A DNA stretch of 64,000 nucleotides from Diprion similis. Lineage: Eukaryota > Arthropoda > Insecta > Hymenoptera > Diprionidae. The first letter of the stretch is position 1, and each line of letters opens with the position of its first letter. The position numbers and the translations under genes were made by a program. The stretch lies in assembly GCF_021155765.1 (NCBI RefSeq), contig NC_060108.1, positions 6,018,925 through 6,082,924 on the forward strand, in the 5' to 3' direction. The notes below the pieces were generated by a model. It was given only the letters and a program-made list of their open reading frames with translations, ran no database searches and was not told the origin of the DNA. This document shows positions 31,710 to 43,627 of the stretch, piece by piece.

Positions 31710-33633
31710 ATGAATGTAACTGAAAAACAAAAGCAAATGATTGTCAATTTCATGCGCGCCCACCCGAACTTTGGGCGAGGTAGATTGCGGTATAACCGCG
31801 ATAATAAGAAAAGATTGGTAAGTAATTTTTTGGTTATGTTCAATTGAATTAATTAACTCAAGGTCGATCATTTATATGTATAACTAATGAAAAATAACAA
31901 AAACAGGAGGAGCTGTGGGAAGAATTAACACTTCATATTAATTCCGCTGGTAATGGTCCTAAAAAACAAGCAAAAGACTGGGCTAAAGTTAGTTAATTTC
32001 CATTACTTCATTTCTCAATTTGACATGAAAAGATGGTATAAATTGTATATTGTTTTTTATCACAGACATGGCGTGATTGGAAAAGCAATCTATTAAAAAA
32101 AGTGGCCATCTATAAAAGTCATGCAGGGCAAACAGGCGGTGGTCCACCGATGACTTTAAATTTGAGTTCCGTTGAAGAAGATTTGTTAGACTTCGTAACG
32201 CCAGAAGCCAGTGGGCTGTCCGGCATTCCAGAAGGAGGGGCTCTTGACGATACGCGTCCATCAACTTCGTATTTTAAATCCAGGTCTTCCATCATAATTT
32301 CTGAAGAAAATACATGTAGCGAGCAAACATCGGGGATTACAAGATTCGACATTCATCGTCCAGGGGTAAGAATATCACCTGACAGTCCTTATTATTTCAA
32401 TATTAAAATAATATATGATTACGCTTGTTGTTTCCAATTCTCTGAAACAAAATTCCTAAATTTATAAATTTAATAATTTTTTTTGTCCACATCTTCAACA
32501 TTTTTTCCAATGTACATTAACATTTTTCATTTATTTACATTATAGAGTTCTTCTTTCAATGCTTATGAAGATGATACATATGATGCAGAAAATCATGCGA
32601 TAAATGTAAGCCATGTTATATAATTTTGTTTCCCTTATGATTTTTTATATTTTTCGCTTAGTATAGTATTAATTGTTTTATATTGTTCTAGATCTCTCCC
32701 AATGTACATCGCTCTACGGGAAACGTAAGCGATGCTATATCATTTTTTTTCATTGACAGTTTTTCATATTTTTTGCTTAGTAGTATTAATTGTTTTATAC
32801 TGTTCTATATCTCTTCCAATGTACTTCGCTCTACGGAAAACGTAAGCCATGCTATATAATTTGTTTTCCTTTATGATGTTTTATATGTTTTGCTTGGTAG
32901 TATTAATTGTTTTATATTGTTTTAGATCTCTCCCAATGTACATCGCTCTACGGGAAACGTAAGCCATGCTATATAATTTGGTTTCCTTTATAATGTTTTA
33001 TATTTTTTGCTTGGTAGTATTAATTGTTTTATACTTTCTAGATCTTTCCCAATGTACATCGCTCTACGGGAAACGTAAGCCATGCTATATAATTTTATTT
33101 CCTGCATGATTTTTCCGATTTTTGGCTTAGTAGTATTGATTGTTTTATACTGTTCTAGATCTCTTCCGATGTGCTGCGCACTACGGAAAACATGCAGGAA
33201 CAAGATTTGGTTGGAACTCAAACCCAAACAACGCCAACGCAAAATAAGCGGAAACTGTTGGATGACTCAGGTAATAAGCATTTATGTCGCATATTGAATG
33301 ATCATTACGAGCAGAAATCATGTAATTTATGTCACTTTTCAATATTATTTGAAGTTACGTAAAATATTGTTGCACTTTTTTTCAGATACTGGCTCGAAAA
33401 AGACGAAGAAGCCACGGGTTGCGCATCTTTTCGAACAGCACACATCCGAGTACTCCAATATTCAACAGCGAAGAGTACAGCTGAAGGAAGAAAAACTGGC
33501 TCTTGCGAAGGAACAATTCGAATTTACGAAAAGAGCTCACGAAGAGCGAACTGAAATAATTCGGTTACTTATCCAAAAGGTAGTTGAATCAACTGAATCG
33601 GTTCAAAATTTGGGTCCGCAATATTTGGAGTAA
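31710..33633 (+). CDS. Harbinger Myb/MADF-like accessory protein
   Basis: Exons are 31710-31817, 31907-31987, 32066-32365, 32546-32605, 32692-32724, 32926-32958, 33042-33074, 33159-33270 and 33386-33633. All junctions are GT-AG and phases agree. Exons 1-3 encode the Myb/SANT-like DNA-binding domain (KQMIVNFMRAHPNFGRGRL ... EELWEELTLHINS ... KTWRDWKSNLLKKVA), the usual partner of PIF/Harbinger transposases, thought to help nuclear import and end binding. The middle is acidic and Ser/Thr rich. Four internal 33-nt units repeat in tandem as micro-exons, and a further diverged unit begins exon 33159-33270. The last exon is a basic, then Glu/Lys-rich coiled coil (LKEEKLALAKEQFEF). No lesion is seen in the assigned exons; which micro-exons are used is inferred. 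Confidence 0.75.
32692..33191 (+). repeat. Five tandem 117-bp units, each with a micro-exon
   Basis: Units start at 32692, 32809, 32926, 33042 and 33159 (period 116-117 bp). Each has a 33-nt block beginning ATCTYTYCC (11 codons, ISPNVHRSTGN or similar). The first four blocks are followed by GTAAGC; the fifth continues into a longer exon. Four have an AG directly before the block. Unit 2 (32809) has AT in place of AG, so it is probably skipped. Confidence 0.85.
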
Positions 33634-34329
33634 AACACAGAGCGCATCGTACACAAAAAGTGTTTTATTCATATAAAACTATTCTTATTACAGTTTTTAT
33701 AATGATATGAACGAATACTATTAGAATAAATTAAAAAATATAGTTTTTCATCGTATCTCGGCTTTGTGCGCATTTATTTTTATCATCCAATAAAAATATA
33801 CAGATTAATATTAAAATTATGTACAAATTAAGTTTTCTGATATTTCGGTGATCTTAAAGTCAACTACATTACTGTATCATATAATTATTAATGTTTTACA
33901 TTGATAAGAAACTTATTTTTGTATTGTACAAAAATGTTTCGCCAAAAGGCTGTGATGTTTTGTACTCGTGTGTCGAATAAGGATTAAGGTAATTCTATCG
34001 CGACATTCAAATCGAAACATTGTTTTTCAGTTTTTCTCAGATACAAAATGCTTGCGGGCTTCAATTAATGAAGAAAAGTTGTTGCTAAATCGACTAAAGA
34101 ACAGCATACTGCGAATTCAAGGTCATTCGAGAGAATATGTACTTGCTGTGTAATTACAAAATCGTTCTCTTCAGATTTTTTTTGAAAAACTAAATGAAGC
34201 TTCTTTGATGTTGCACAAAAATGTATGCAAAGTGTAACTTGTAAAATGCGCTCTTATGAGAAAGTACCGAAAATTGTGATTTTCAGTAATGAATAAGCTT
34301 CCGCTCGGTGAAAGCTTCCAAAATTTACG

Positions 34330-36139
34330 TTAATTAGTAAAAAATAACTGAATCACGCGATTTCGGGTTTGTACTCCCTGTTCTTCCTGGACGTCATTGT
34401 GTGGTATCGGTGGCGCAAGGTCCATTTCATCCAGATGAACTTCCTCATACGGAATCCCCCGTCTCATAGCCATATTGTGTAAAACGCAACAGGCGTTTAC
34501 AATGAGCGCTGTAAATACGTTTCAATATGTTAGACCGGGAAATTCATTACAAAAATACCATATACTAATATCATATACGAAATTATTTGTACATAATATA
34601 ATATTATATCATAATATATTAATGCAATTCTATGTTGAAAATGATAGGTTATTAAAATAAGTCCGCATGGAAGACTGTTAAATAATATAGGGGTATTACC
34701 AGCAAATTGTGGACAATAGTGTAAAGCCCGTTCCTTCCGTAGACAACGCCAGCGACCCTTTACAATGCCAAAACATCTTTCTACAGCGACACGAGTCCGA
34801 GCATGGTGATCCGTATATCTTGCGCCTGGAGTTCCTTCCTCTTGATTTAACTTTGGCGTTAGCAGAAACGGTTGGAGCGGATATGCAGAATCACCTGAAA
34901 AAAAAAATTGTAATCGATAACTAAAGCTATTAAACTTTGTTCACTCACAACATGCAGAATTCAGAGTACGATTATCTCTGCGTAGCAACATAATTACTTG
35001 CCTAGAAGCCAGAAATCTCTTTCTCCTCCTGCGTATCTTTGTTCTAAATGAGTGAATATTCTTGAGGATCGTAAAACTCGAGAATCGTGCGTCCGCCCAC
35101 CATGAGAACTATTTACAGCCAATATTTCACATGTGGAATCACAAACCTATAATCCCATCCAAAGCATAATACCATGTTATTGTTTGTCAATTAATTATCG
35201 TATTAATTTTTAGATAAATGTTGCAACATTATAGAATCCTTATATACTTACAACTAATACATTTAGCGAGTGATACGATTTCCGGTTGATAAACAAATGT
35301 TCCCTTTCCACTTCAGGTGGAAATATGGCAATGTGCGTCCCATCAATTGCCCCAATCACGCCAGGAAAACCACCAGCCCTGAAAAATCTGAAGAAAAATG
35401 AATTAATATTGATAACATGTTTCATTATTTGTAGTCTACTATACAGCACCTACTTCTTCACTTGATCTGCATTCTATATATGTACATATGTAAGATAATT
35501 TTTTTACCCTTCTTTGATGTGTTGAATTCTGTCAGCAGTTGTTGGAAATCGAATCCAATTGTCCATCACGTTATTTAATGCATTTACTGTAGCGTGTAGA
35601 CTACAGCTGAGTGATGTTTGGGACATACACGTTAAAAAATCTTGCCCAACTCGTCTTTGGTAAGATCCCGATGCAAAAAGAAGTTTAACGATGCTAGTAT
35701 CTACATGAAATAATGTATCGCATTAAGGAGGTCTAACAAATATATACAAATTAAACTCTGTTGCTTAAATTAAGAATTAAAGATACATTTTACGATAAAT
35801 ATATCACAAGTACGTTTACCTATTTTACCTGTAATTCATGAGGGATCGCACTTCTTCTGGACAGTTCAGGCATAAATGGCACTAATTCTTCTATGAGGGC
35901 ACGGCTTGTATCTTTGGTCAGTCTACAATAGAAAATGCATACCACACGCAGATTTTAGAATCTTCATCACTATTGAGATTATTTAATCGAAAAACTTACC
36001 TGTACAGTCTACGAAATTCAATCTCAGGAATTGAGAAAGGATCACATGTGTCTCTTAGTGTTCTTCGTCAAACTCTCATAATGTGATCGGGAGCATCCTC
36101 TTCATCGTTCAGTAAAATAAAAGCAGCAAATAATGCCAT
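34330..36139 (-). pseudogene. Harbinger transposase, DDE_Tnp_4 type, seven exons
   Basis: Minus-strand exons are 36139-36000, 35922-35829, 35700-35508, 35387-35252, 35146-35002, 34894-34700 and 34508-34330. The catalytic residues sit in GVIGAIDGTHIAI (D), GDSAYPLQPFLLTP (D) and TRVAVERCFGIVKG (E), the nuclease signature of PIF/Harbinger. The stop codon is TAA at 34330-34332. Two lesions are seen: an in-frame TGA in exon 1 (after DHIMRV), and a one-base loss in exon 3 (193 nt where 194 is needed) beside a T run. Intron 5 uses a GC-AG donor (CTAG|GCAAGT). All other introns are GT-AG. The start is the first Met upstream of the conserved block. Confidence 0.86.
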
Positions 36140-36322
36140 TTTTCAGCACTTCCGTGCACTTTACTTGCTCTTAACACTACAAAACTTCGTTCTTCTTAAC
36201 CTCAAAACCTCTAAGCTTTCCCTTAACCTCTGCAACTTAACCTCTTAGCTGCGGGGGTGGTCAATATATCGACCACCAGTTACATCGGGAACTCTACCTG
36301 AGATACACGGTGATTTTATGTA

Positions 36323-39013
36323 CCGGGACCATCTCTAGAAACTAAACAGGAACTGCGCATGCGCCAGATGATTCAATTTCATTGGTCAGCGAAATTGCCC
36401 CGCGGAGTAATTTTCGTCAGCTAACCAAGGCGACCAACGTACACGAAATGTGACAAGGCTCTGAATATCTCGCGCGTAAAGTAGCGTATTGAGGTTATGT
36501 TGATATTTATTCCTACTTATCGTGAATTTTCTAAGAAAAGTGTCATTCAGCAATACCGTAGTTGATATTAGCAGATATTTAATCGACACAATAAAGGCGT
36601 CAATGGAGAAACAAATATCAAAAGCTACAGAAATTGGATCAGTTATTTATTGAAAGAAGAAAACTGAAATTAAATGTGGAACGTCATCAACGAGTGGGAG
36701 TCTAGACAAACTGAGGCAGGTAAGTAAAAATATTGTTTATTTCAAACAGATTCTTTATTTACATAAAATTAAAAATAAATGGATTGTTGAAACCCAGTAG
36801 AAGGTTGCTCCAGAGTAGATTTGTTACAGTGCAGTGCTCCGGAAGCCAGTAATCAGTGCCGATGAACATGAAATATTAAAATAAAATCAGTAACAAGGAA
36901 TAAAAGAAATAGTGTATCTTGAAACACAAAGCTTAGGAGTACAAAAAGTAGCAATTCGTTTTTCTGTCGCAATTTATTGAAAATTAGTGGTATCCAAAAC
37001 AATTAGAAGCTCTTGTCTGATGATAATATCTTTTAATATTTTCAGGTGGGAAACAACCATCATCGAAGCGAGACTAAAGTTGTCAGGCGTTGAAGCGTGT
37101 AAGTAAATTTCTGATGCTATGATATTTGCATATTACAATATTTTCACATGTATTCAATGATAAAATTCGTTTGTTCTGACAGACTTAAAGTTTCAAGTTT
37201 GGATAATAGGATGAAAATCATACCTTACCTGATGGTCAAAACGTTTTGGTGGCTAGGACCCTAGTTTCTCGATTGGTGCCACCGTTCCAACCATCGAACC
37301 TGGTTGTTCCGTTGTTCCATTAGACAACAGGTATCCGAAGGAATTTCTTCTGGTCATCGCCACCTTCTGAACATCAGTCGTGGCAAAATTGAAGAGCACG
37401 ACACGCTACAGATCATGGTGTTTGAATATTCCATTATTTTAGATCTATCGAGCCAATAGTAATAAGTTTGTTATTCAACAATTGCTGCTAACTAATTTTA
37501 CAGAGCAATCATTCCGTGCACCATTGTAATCCAAGCAGTATTATTGGTCCACATTATTTTTCAAATTTTATTATCGGCAGTTTTGATATTTTATTTTTCA
37601 CTCTCTTGGTATTCAATTCAGATGAATAGTGTTTCAAGTGTTAAATCAGATTCCAAGGATGAATTTTGATGGGTAAACTGAACCAATCTCAATCTAAAAA
37701 TGTTGGATAACTTCAGTTGAAAATGTCTTTAAAGTCAATATTAATCGACAGTATCATCTGACTAGCTAGTTGCAGCTATCATCCGTGCTTGAGCCTCGTT
37801 CAACCCCAGCAAGGTCTAAGGAATGCATTCACTTACTAGTACACGTTACAAATGATCACTTTGTCTACAATAGGACTTACTTGCTGGCTAACTTTTTTAT
37901 GATGAATCTTTATCAGGGAGTCATCCGGTAACTTATTGAAAGCTTGAAACCAGATTCAATTTTATACTCTTACAATGGTCCTTCATTGAAACTGAGAGTT
38001 TGTGAATCTCCATTTATTACAATTAATTCTGCATCCCATGTTAACACTGTTCGAAACAAAAAATCTCATCCTAAGATTGGAAATGGAATCTGCAATGCAA
38101 AAGTTATCTAGTGGCACAAGTTAAAAACAAAGAACCTTATAACGGTTTCTGCGACAGAGGGATTCCTTCCGGACATTCATGTTACTGGATGATGTTCGGA
38201 GCACTATGAACAAGATATTGTATTGGATTTAGGTTTGAGTAGATATTTTCATGAACTTCAGTGAAAATTAGATATTCATTTGTTTCAAAGGAACAAGGGG
38301 TACAATGTTGAACCCGATAAGTCAATATTTTCATATGAATGTTCTGAACATTACTCTAAAACATGATTATCCTTAAAGTTAATTACTGAGGCACATTTTG
38401 AAAATGTTGATTTTTAACTTGTGTCACAGAATGTTTCTGAGTTTTACTCTTGGGATTAGATTTCTTTAGATTAGATTTGAAATTGAAAGAAACCGTAAGA
38501 TCTACAACTTCCTTTTTCAACCAACAAAAGTGGCCGATGATCTCTGCATGTGTCATGAATTGAATGGGAAGAGAAGACATCAGCTAACAGCAGAGATGCT
38601 ATTATTTTGGCTGTATTTTCTGTTGAAAGAAAAAAATTTCATTGTTATTCTTAATGTATGAAGTAATGAAAATGATTGAATAAATTGTCCCCACCTACCT
38701 GCTTCGTTTCTTCCAAGCACCCAACATTTGAACAGATTTCTTGTTTCAATCGAATAGGACGAATTTTCAAAGAGCATCAGCATTAAATTCCGACCGTTCT
38801 TTGAACAATCAATTTTCAATAACAAATGCTTCCCAAGCCTTTCCGAGTGACTATCTGAATGACTTGAGATTCTAACCTCAAAAATGCATGTGAACTACAT
38901 CGCCGACAGAAACAGAGTTTGACAGCAGGGTCTCGGGGTGGCCAGACTGCACGGACGGCGGATTTAAATTCGCGCATGCGCAGTTCCTGTTTAGTTTCTA
39001 GAGATGGTCCCGG
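36323..39013 (-). mobile_element. X1, non-autonomous X copy (2.7 kb)
   Basis: It is bounded by CCGGGACCATCTCTAG and its complement, with TA on each side (36321-36322 and 39014-39015). It is inverted relative to X0 and X2. It lacks the transposase block present in X0 and contains no sizeable frame. It is closely similar to X2 along its length and sits inside the Harbinger element between its transposase and right terminus. Confidence 0.88.
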
Positions 39014-39613
39014 TATAAATTTCGCATTATATAAGAGGTTGATTTGTACTGATATTTTCCCGCACCTTAAAGGTTGAATTTACTCCAAGACGCATTACAC
39101 ATTACATGCTTCGTTTTGAGCCAACGCCAACGTATTTCTCTCTCTTTCTCTCTCTCTATTTCTGTTCTTTCTCTCTCGGACCCACGTATACGTCAAGAAA
39201 TTTCATGTCGAACAAACTACCGTGAGATGGCTCACTTTTTCACTAGGGTGATTATTACGGAATCGAGAGGACTGCTCACTTTTAGTGTTTTCACCAGATT
39301 TCAGTTACAGAATCGCACCCCTGATATTGATTGACTTTCAAGAATGCAGCGAGTCAGCCGGGTTGGTTACCTCAGGTCTGCTCCCGAACCGTGGTTTACC
39401 GGTCAGATATTTGGTGGCCCGGGTAGCCGTTGCTGCGAGCCCCGGTCGTCGCGTCGTCCATCTGTCGGCGTCCGGTCAGTACTGTCGACGGTCTTTGTTG
39501 TCTCGTACTCGGTCTCTGTTGTTGTGGGTGGTCAGTCCGTGGCTCCTAATCAGGGGTTCTCACCCGGTGATCAACGTTGTGACGCGACCAGTCACCGGTC
39601 ACGTTACAATATA

Positions 39614-42308
39614 CCGGGACCATCTCTAGAAACTAAACAGGAACTGCGCATGCGCGAATTTAAATCCGCCGTCCGTGCAGTCTGGCCACCCCGAGACCCT
39701 GCTGTCAAACTCTGTTTCTGTCGGCGATGTAGTTCACATGCATTTTTGAGGTTAGAATCTCAAGTCATTGAGATAGTCACTCGGAAAGGCTTGGGAAGCA
39801 TTTGTTATTGAAAATTGATTGTTCAAAGAACGGTCGGAATTTAATGCTGATGCTCTTTGAAAGGTCGTCCTATTCGATTGAAACAAGAAATCTGTTCAAA
39901 TGTTGGGTGCTTGGAAGAAACAAAGCAGGTAGGTGGGGACAATTTATTCAATCATTTTCATTACTTCATACATTAAGAATAACAATGAAATTTTTTTCTT
40001 TCAACAGAAAATACAGCCAAAATAATAGCATCTCTGCTGTTAGCTGATGTCTTCTCTTCCCATTCAATTCGTGACACATGCAGAGATCATCGGCCACTTT
40101 TGTTGGTTGGAAAAGGAAGTTGTAGATCTTACGGTTTCTTTCAATTTCAAATCTAATCTAAAGAAATCTAATCCGAAGAGTAAAACTCAGAAACATTCTG
40201 TGACACAAGTTAAAAATCAACATTTTCAAAATGTGCCTCAGTAATTAACTTTAAGGATAATCATGTTTTAGAGTAATGTTCAGAACATTCATATGAAAAT
40301 ATTGACTTATCGGATTCAACATTGTACCCCTTGTTCCTTTGAAACAAATGAATATCTAATTTTCACTGAAGTTCATGAAAATATTTACTTAAACCTAAAT
40401 CCAATACAATATCTTGTTCATAGTGCTCCGAACATCATCCAGTAACATGAATATCCGGAAGGAATCCCTCTGTCGCAGAAACCGTTATAAGGTTCTTTGT
40501 TTTTAACTTGTGCCACTAGATAACTTTTGCATTGCAGATTCCATTTCCAATCTTAGGATGAGATTTTTTGTTTCGAACAGTGTTAACATGGGATGCAGAA
40601 TTAATTGTAATAAATGGAGATTCACAAACTCTCAGTTTCAATGAAGGACCATTGTAAGAGTATAAAATTGAATCTGGTTTCAAGCTTTCAATAAGTTACC
40701 GGATGACTCCCTGATAAAGATTCATCATAAAAAAGTTAGCCAGCAAGTAAGTCCTATTGTAGACAAAGTGATCATTTGTAACGTGTACTAGTAAGTGAAT
40801 GCATTCCTTAGACCTTGCTGGGGTTGAACGAGGCTCAAGCACGGATGATAGCTGCAACTAGCTAGTCAGATGATACTGTCGATTAATATTGATTTTAAAG
40901 ACATTTTCAACTGAAGAAATCCAACATTTTTAGATTGAGATTGGTTCAGTTTACACATCAAAATTCATCCTTGGAATCTGATTTAACACTTGAAACACTA
41001 TTCATCTGAATTGAATACCAAGAGAGTGAAAAATAAAATATCAAAACTGCCGAAAATAAAATTTGAAAAATAATGCGGGCCAATAATACTGCTTGGATTA
41101 CAATGGTGCACGGAATGATTGCTCTGTAAAATTAGTTAGCAGCAATTGTTGAATAACAAACTTATTACTATTGGCTCGATAGATCTAAAATGATGGAATA
41201 TTCAAACACCATGATCTGTAGTGTGTCGTGCTCTTCAATTTTGCCACGACTGATGTTCAGAAGGTGGCGATGACCAGAAGAAATTCCTTCGGATACCTGT
41301 TGTCTAATGGAACAACGGAACAACCAGGTTCGATGGTTGGAACGGTGGCACCAATCGAGAAACTAGGGTCCTAGCCACCAAAACGTTTTGACCATCAGGT
41401 AAGGTATGATTTTCATCCTATTATCCAAACTTGAAACTTCAAGTCTGTCAGAACAAACGAATTTTATCATTGAATACATGTGAAAATATTGTAATATGCA
41501 AATATCATGGTATCAGAAATTTACTTACACGCTTCAACGCCTGACAACTTTAGTCTCGCTTCGATGATGTGTGTTTCCCACCTGACAATATTAAAAGATA
41601 TTATCATCAGACAAGAGCTTCTAATTGTTTTGAATACCACTAATTTTCAATAAATTGCGACAGAAAAACGAATTGCTACTTTTTGTACTCCTAAGCTTTG
41701 TGTTTCAAGATACACTATTTCTTTTATTCCTTGTTACTGAGTTTATTTTAATATTTCATGTTCATTGGCACTGATTACTGGCTTCCGGAGCACTGCACTG
41801 TAACAAATTTACTCTGGAGCAACCCTCTACTGGGTTTCAACAATCCATTTATTTTTAATTTTATGTAAATAAAGAATCTGTTTGAAATAAACAATATTTT
41901 CACTTACCTGCCTCAGTTTGTCTAGACTCCCACTCGTTGATGACGTTCCACATTTAATTTCAGATTTCTTCTTCCAATAAATAACTGATCCAATTTCTGT
42001 AGCTTTTGATATTTGTTTCTCCATTGACGCCTTTATTGTGTCGATTAAATATCTTCTAATATCAACTACGGTATTGCTGAATGACACTTTTCTTAGAAAA
42101 TTCACGATAAGTAGAAATAAATATCAACATAACCTCAATACGCTACTTTACACGCGAGATATTCAGAGCCTTGTCACATTTCGTGTATGTACGTTGGTCG
42201 CCTTGGTTAGCCGGCGAAAATTACTCCGCGGGGCAATTTCGCTGACCAATGAAATTGAATCATTTGGCGCATGCGCAGTTCCTGTTTAGTTTCTAGAGAT
42301 GGTCCCGG
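39614..42308 (+). mobile_element. X2, non-autonomous X copy (2.7 kb)
   Basis: It has the same termini as X0 and the same orientation, and it lies one base pair-step after the ATAT that closes D2. The transposase-bearing middle of X0 is missing: the sequence passes from TAAATTGCGACAGAAAAACG (about 41650) straight to AATTGCTACTTTTTG, so ATTGC flanks the junction. Short frames at 39802-40244 are mirrored in X1 but resemble no known protein. Confidence 0.88.
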
Positions 42309-43627
42309 TATATATTCATACGTGTATGCAAGCAATGGATATAAGTATTCGCCTCCTGCAACAAGACTTGCAGCGCCTCTCTCGGCGAACGCGTTAGGAA
42401 GCGTTGCTGAACTGATGCAAAACATTGTGTACTTTACATAAGAACCTTAGTAAATAACGGTGGAAGTGATAGATGAGAAGTTTAAAAACTATTATAATAA
42501 ATGATATTAAAATAATGTGAATTGAAAACAATAATCCTTTCAAGTACATAATAGGACACGGGGAAGCAAGCGTAAGTTGAATTACTTTTATAATCATCTG
42601 TTTTTAATTCGTCAGTTTTAGGTTATGAGCTCGTAAATATTAGATGAAGTATACATATACCTACTATAAATATATTTATAACGCTAATATGTAGAAAATA
42701 TGTACAATATTTATACAATGTTAGAAGTTGTACTTTATTATTAAAAAAAAGCAATTTCAAAAATATAATTGAAACATTTTTTAACAGATTCATTATGGAT
42801 GTTATTATCAAAACTGGTTTTGAAAAAATATCCCATAACATTGAATTTCAACCTGAAACAGTCCCAAAAGGAAAAGCCCTCGTGGCGGCTGGACATGTTC
42901 GGGATGTGCAGGAAGAGCAGAAATATGGCATGAAATGTATTACAATATCTGCGAATGTAGTTAGACAAACGTCAGTTTCTTCAACACCATATGCTACAAA
43001 GCTCAGTGTAAGTAATAGTTTTAAATTGTTTTATTACCTAATTTTGTACAAATTGTGTAATGCTTGATTGAAAAATAAATTTGTAACAATTATTTTGTTA
43101 CAGATAAATTTGAAAAGAGAAGTAGTATCTGTTTCTTGCACATGCGTGTACAACAAAAGTGCTAAATGTAAGCATATAGCTGCAGTTATTTATTATATAA
43201 ACCATATAGAAAGTTTAACTAAAACTGACCACGAGCAGCAGTGGGGCAAGGTGTCTGCAAAAAAGTTTGCTCAAGAAAAATATTCTAAAGGTGCATACTT
43301 TTGGGAAATGTTTCCGCCAAAGCCACAAAAAAAACCTGCACCCATGGACGTAGAACTATCAGAATTGGAAGGCAATTCAATGTTAAAACTTATGTTAATG
43401 GCAGCAGAAAAAGGAAAAGAATATTATGAAGTACAAACTTGTGTTGCAAGTCTGCTCGATAAGGTGGAAATTTTGTTGGACCTTAACAGATGTGAAGACT
43501 GTGTTCAACAAACATTTACGTGTGCAATGAATCACCCCATTTACATAAGTGGCTGTGAAATTAGTATTAAGGCAAAACAATTTTATGCTAAAAATGTTGT
43601 GATAGAAAAGAAAAATATTATAAAACT

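Larger units (their letters stand above)
31462..39320. mobile_element. PIF/Harbinger element, split by X1
   Basis: The termini are GGGTGCGATTCTGTA and its complement (31462-31476 and 39306-39320). The element is 31462-36320 plus 39016-39320; X1 lies in between. The flanks are CTT (31459-31461) and CTG (39321-39323). Undisturbed D1 has CTG here, so a 3-bp duplication with one change is likely. It encodes a MADF/Myb-like DNA-binding protein (plus strand) and a DDE transposase (minus strand), converging. 33634-34329 is the AT-rich intergenic 3' region with no gene. Confidence 0.88.
25763..39608 (+). repeat. Repeat D2, interrupted by P-like and Harbinger
   Basis: D2 is present as 25763-25781, 30727-31461 and 39321-39608. 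It begins TGTAACGTTTGCCCTGTAG, ends GTCACGTTACA, and is flanked by ATAT on both sides (25759-25762 and 39609-39612). Removing the P-like element with one 8-bp duplicate and the Harbinger element leaves the D1 order intact. Like D1 it holds GCGCGGGTTTTATCCGTTGCTC repeats (about 30966-31045) and is followed by an X copy. Confidence 0.8.
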
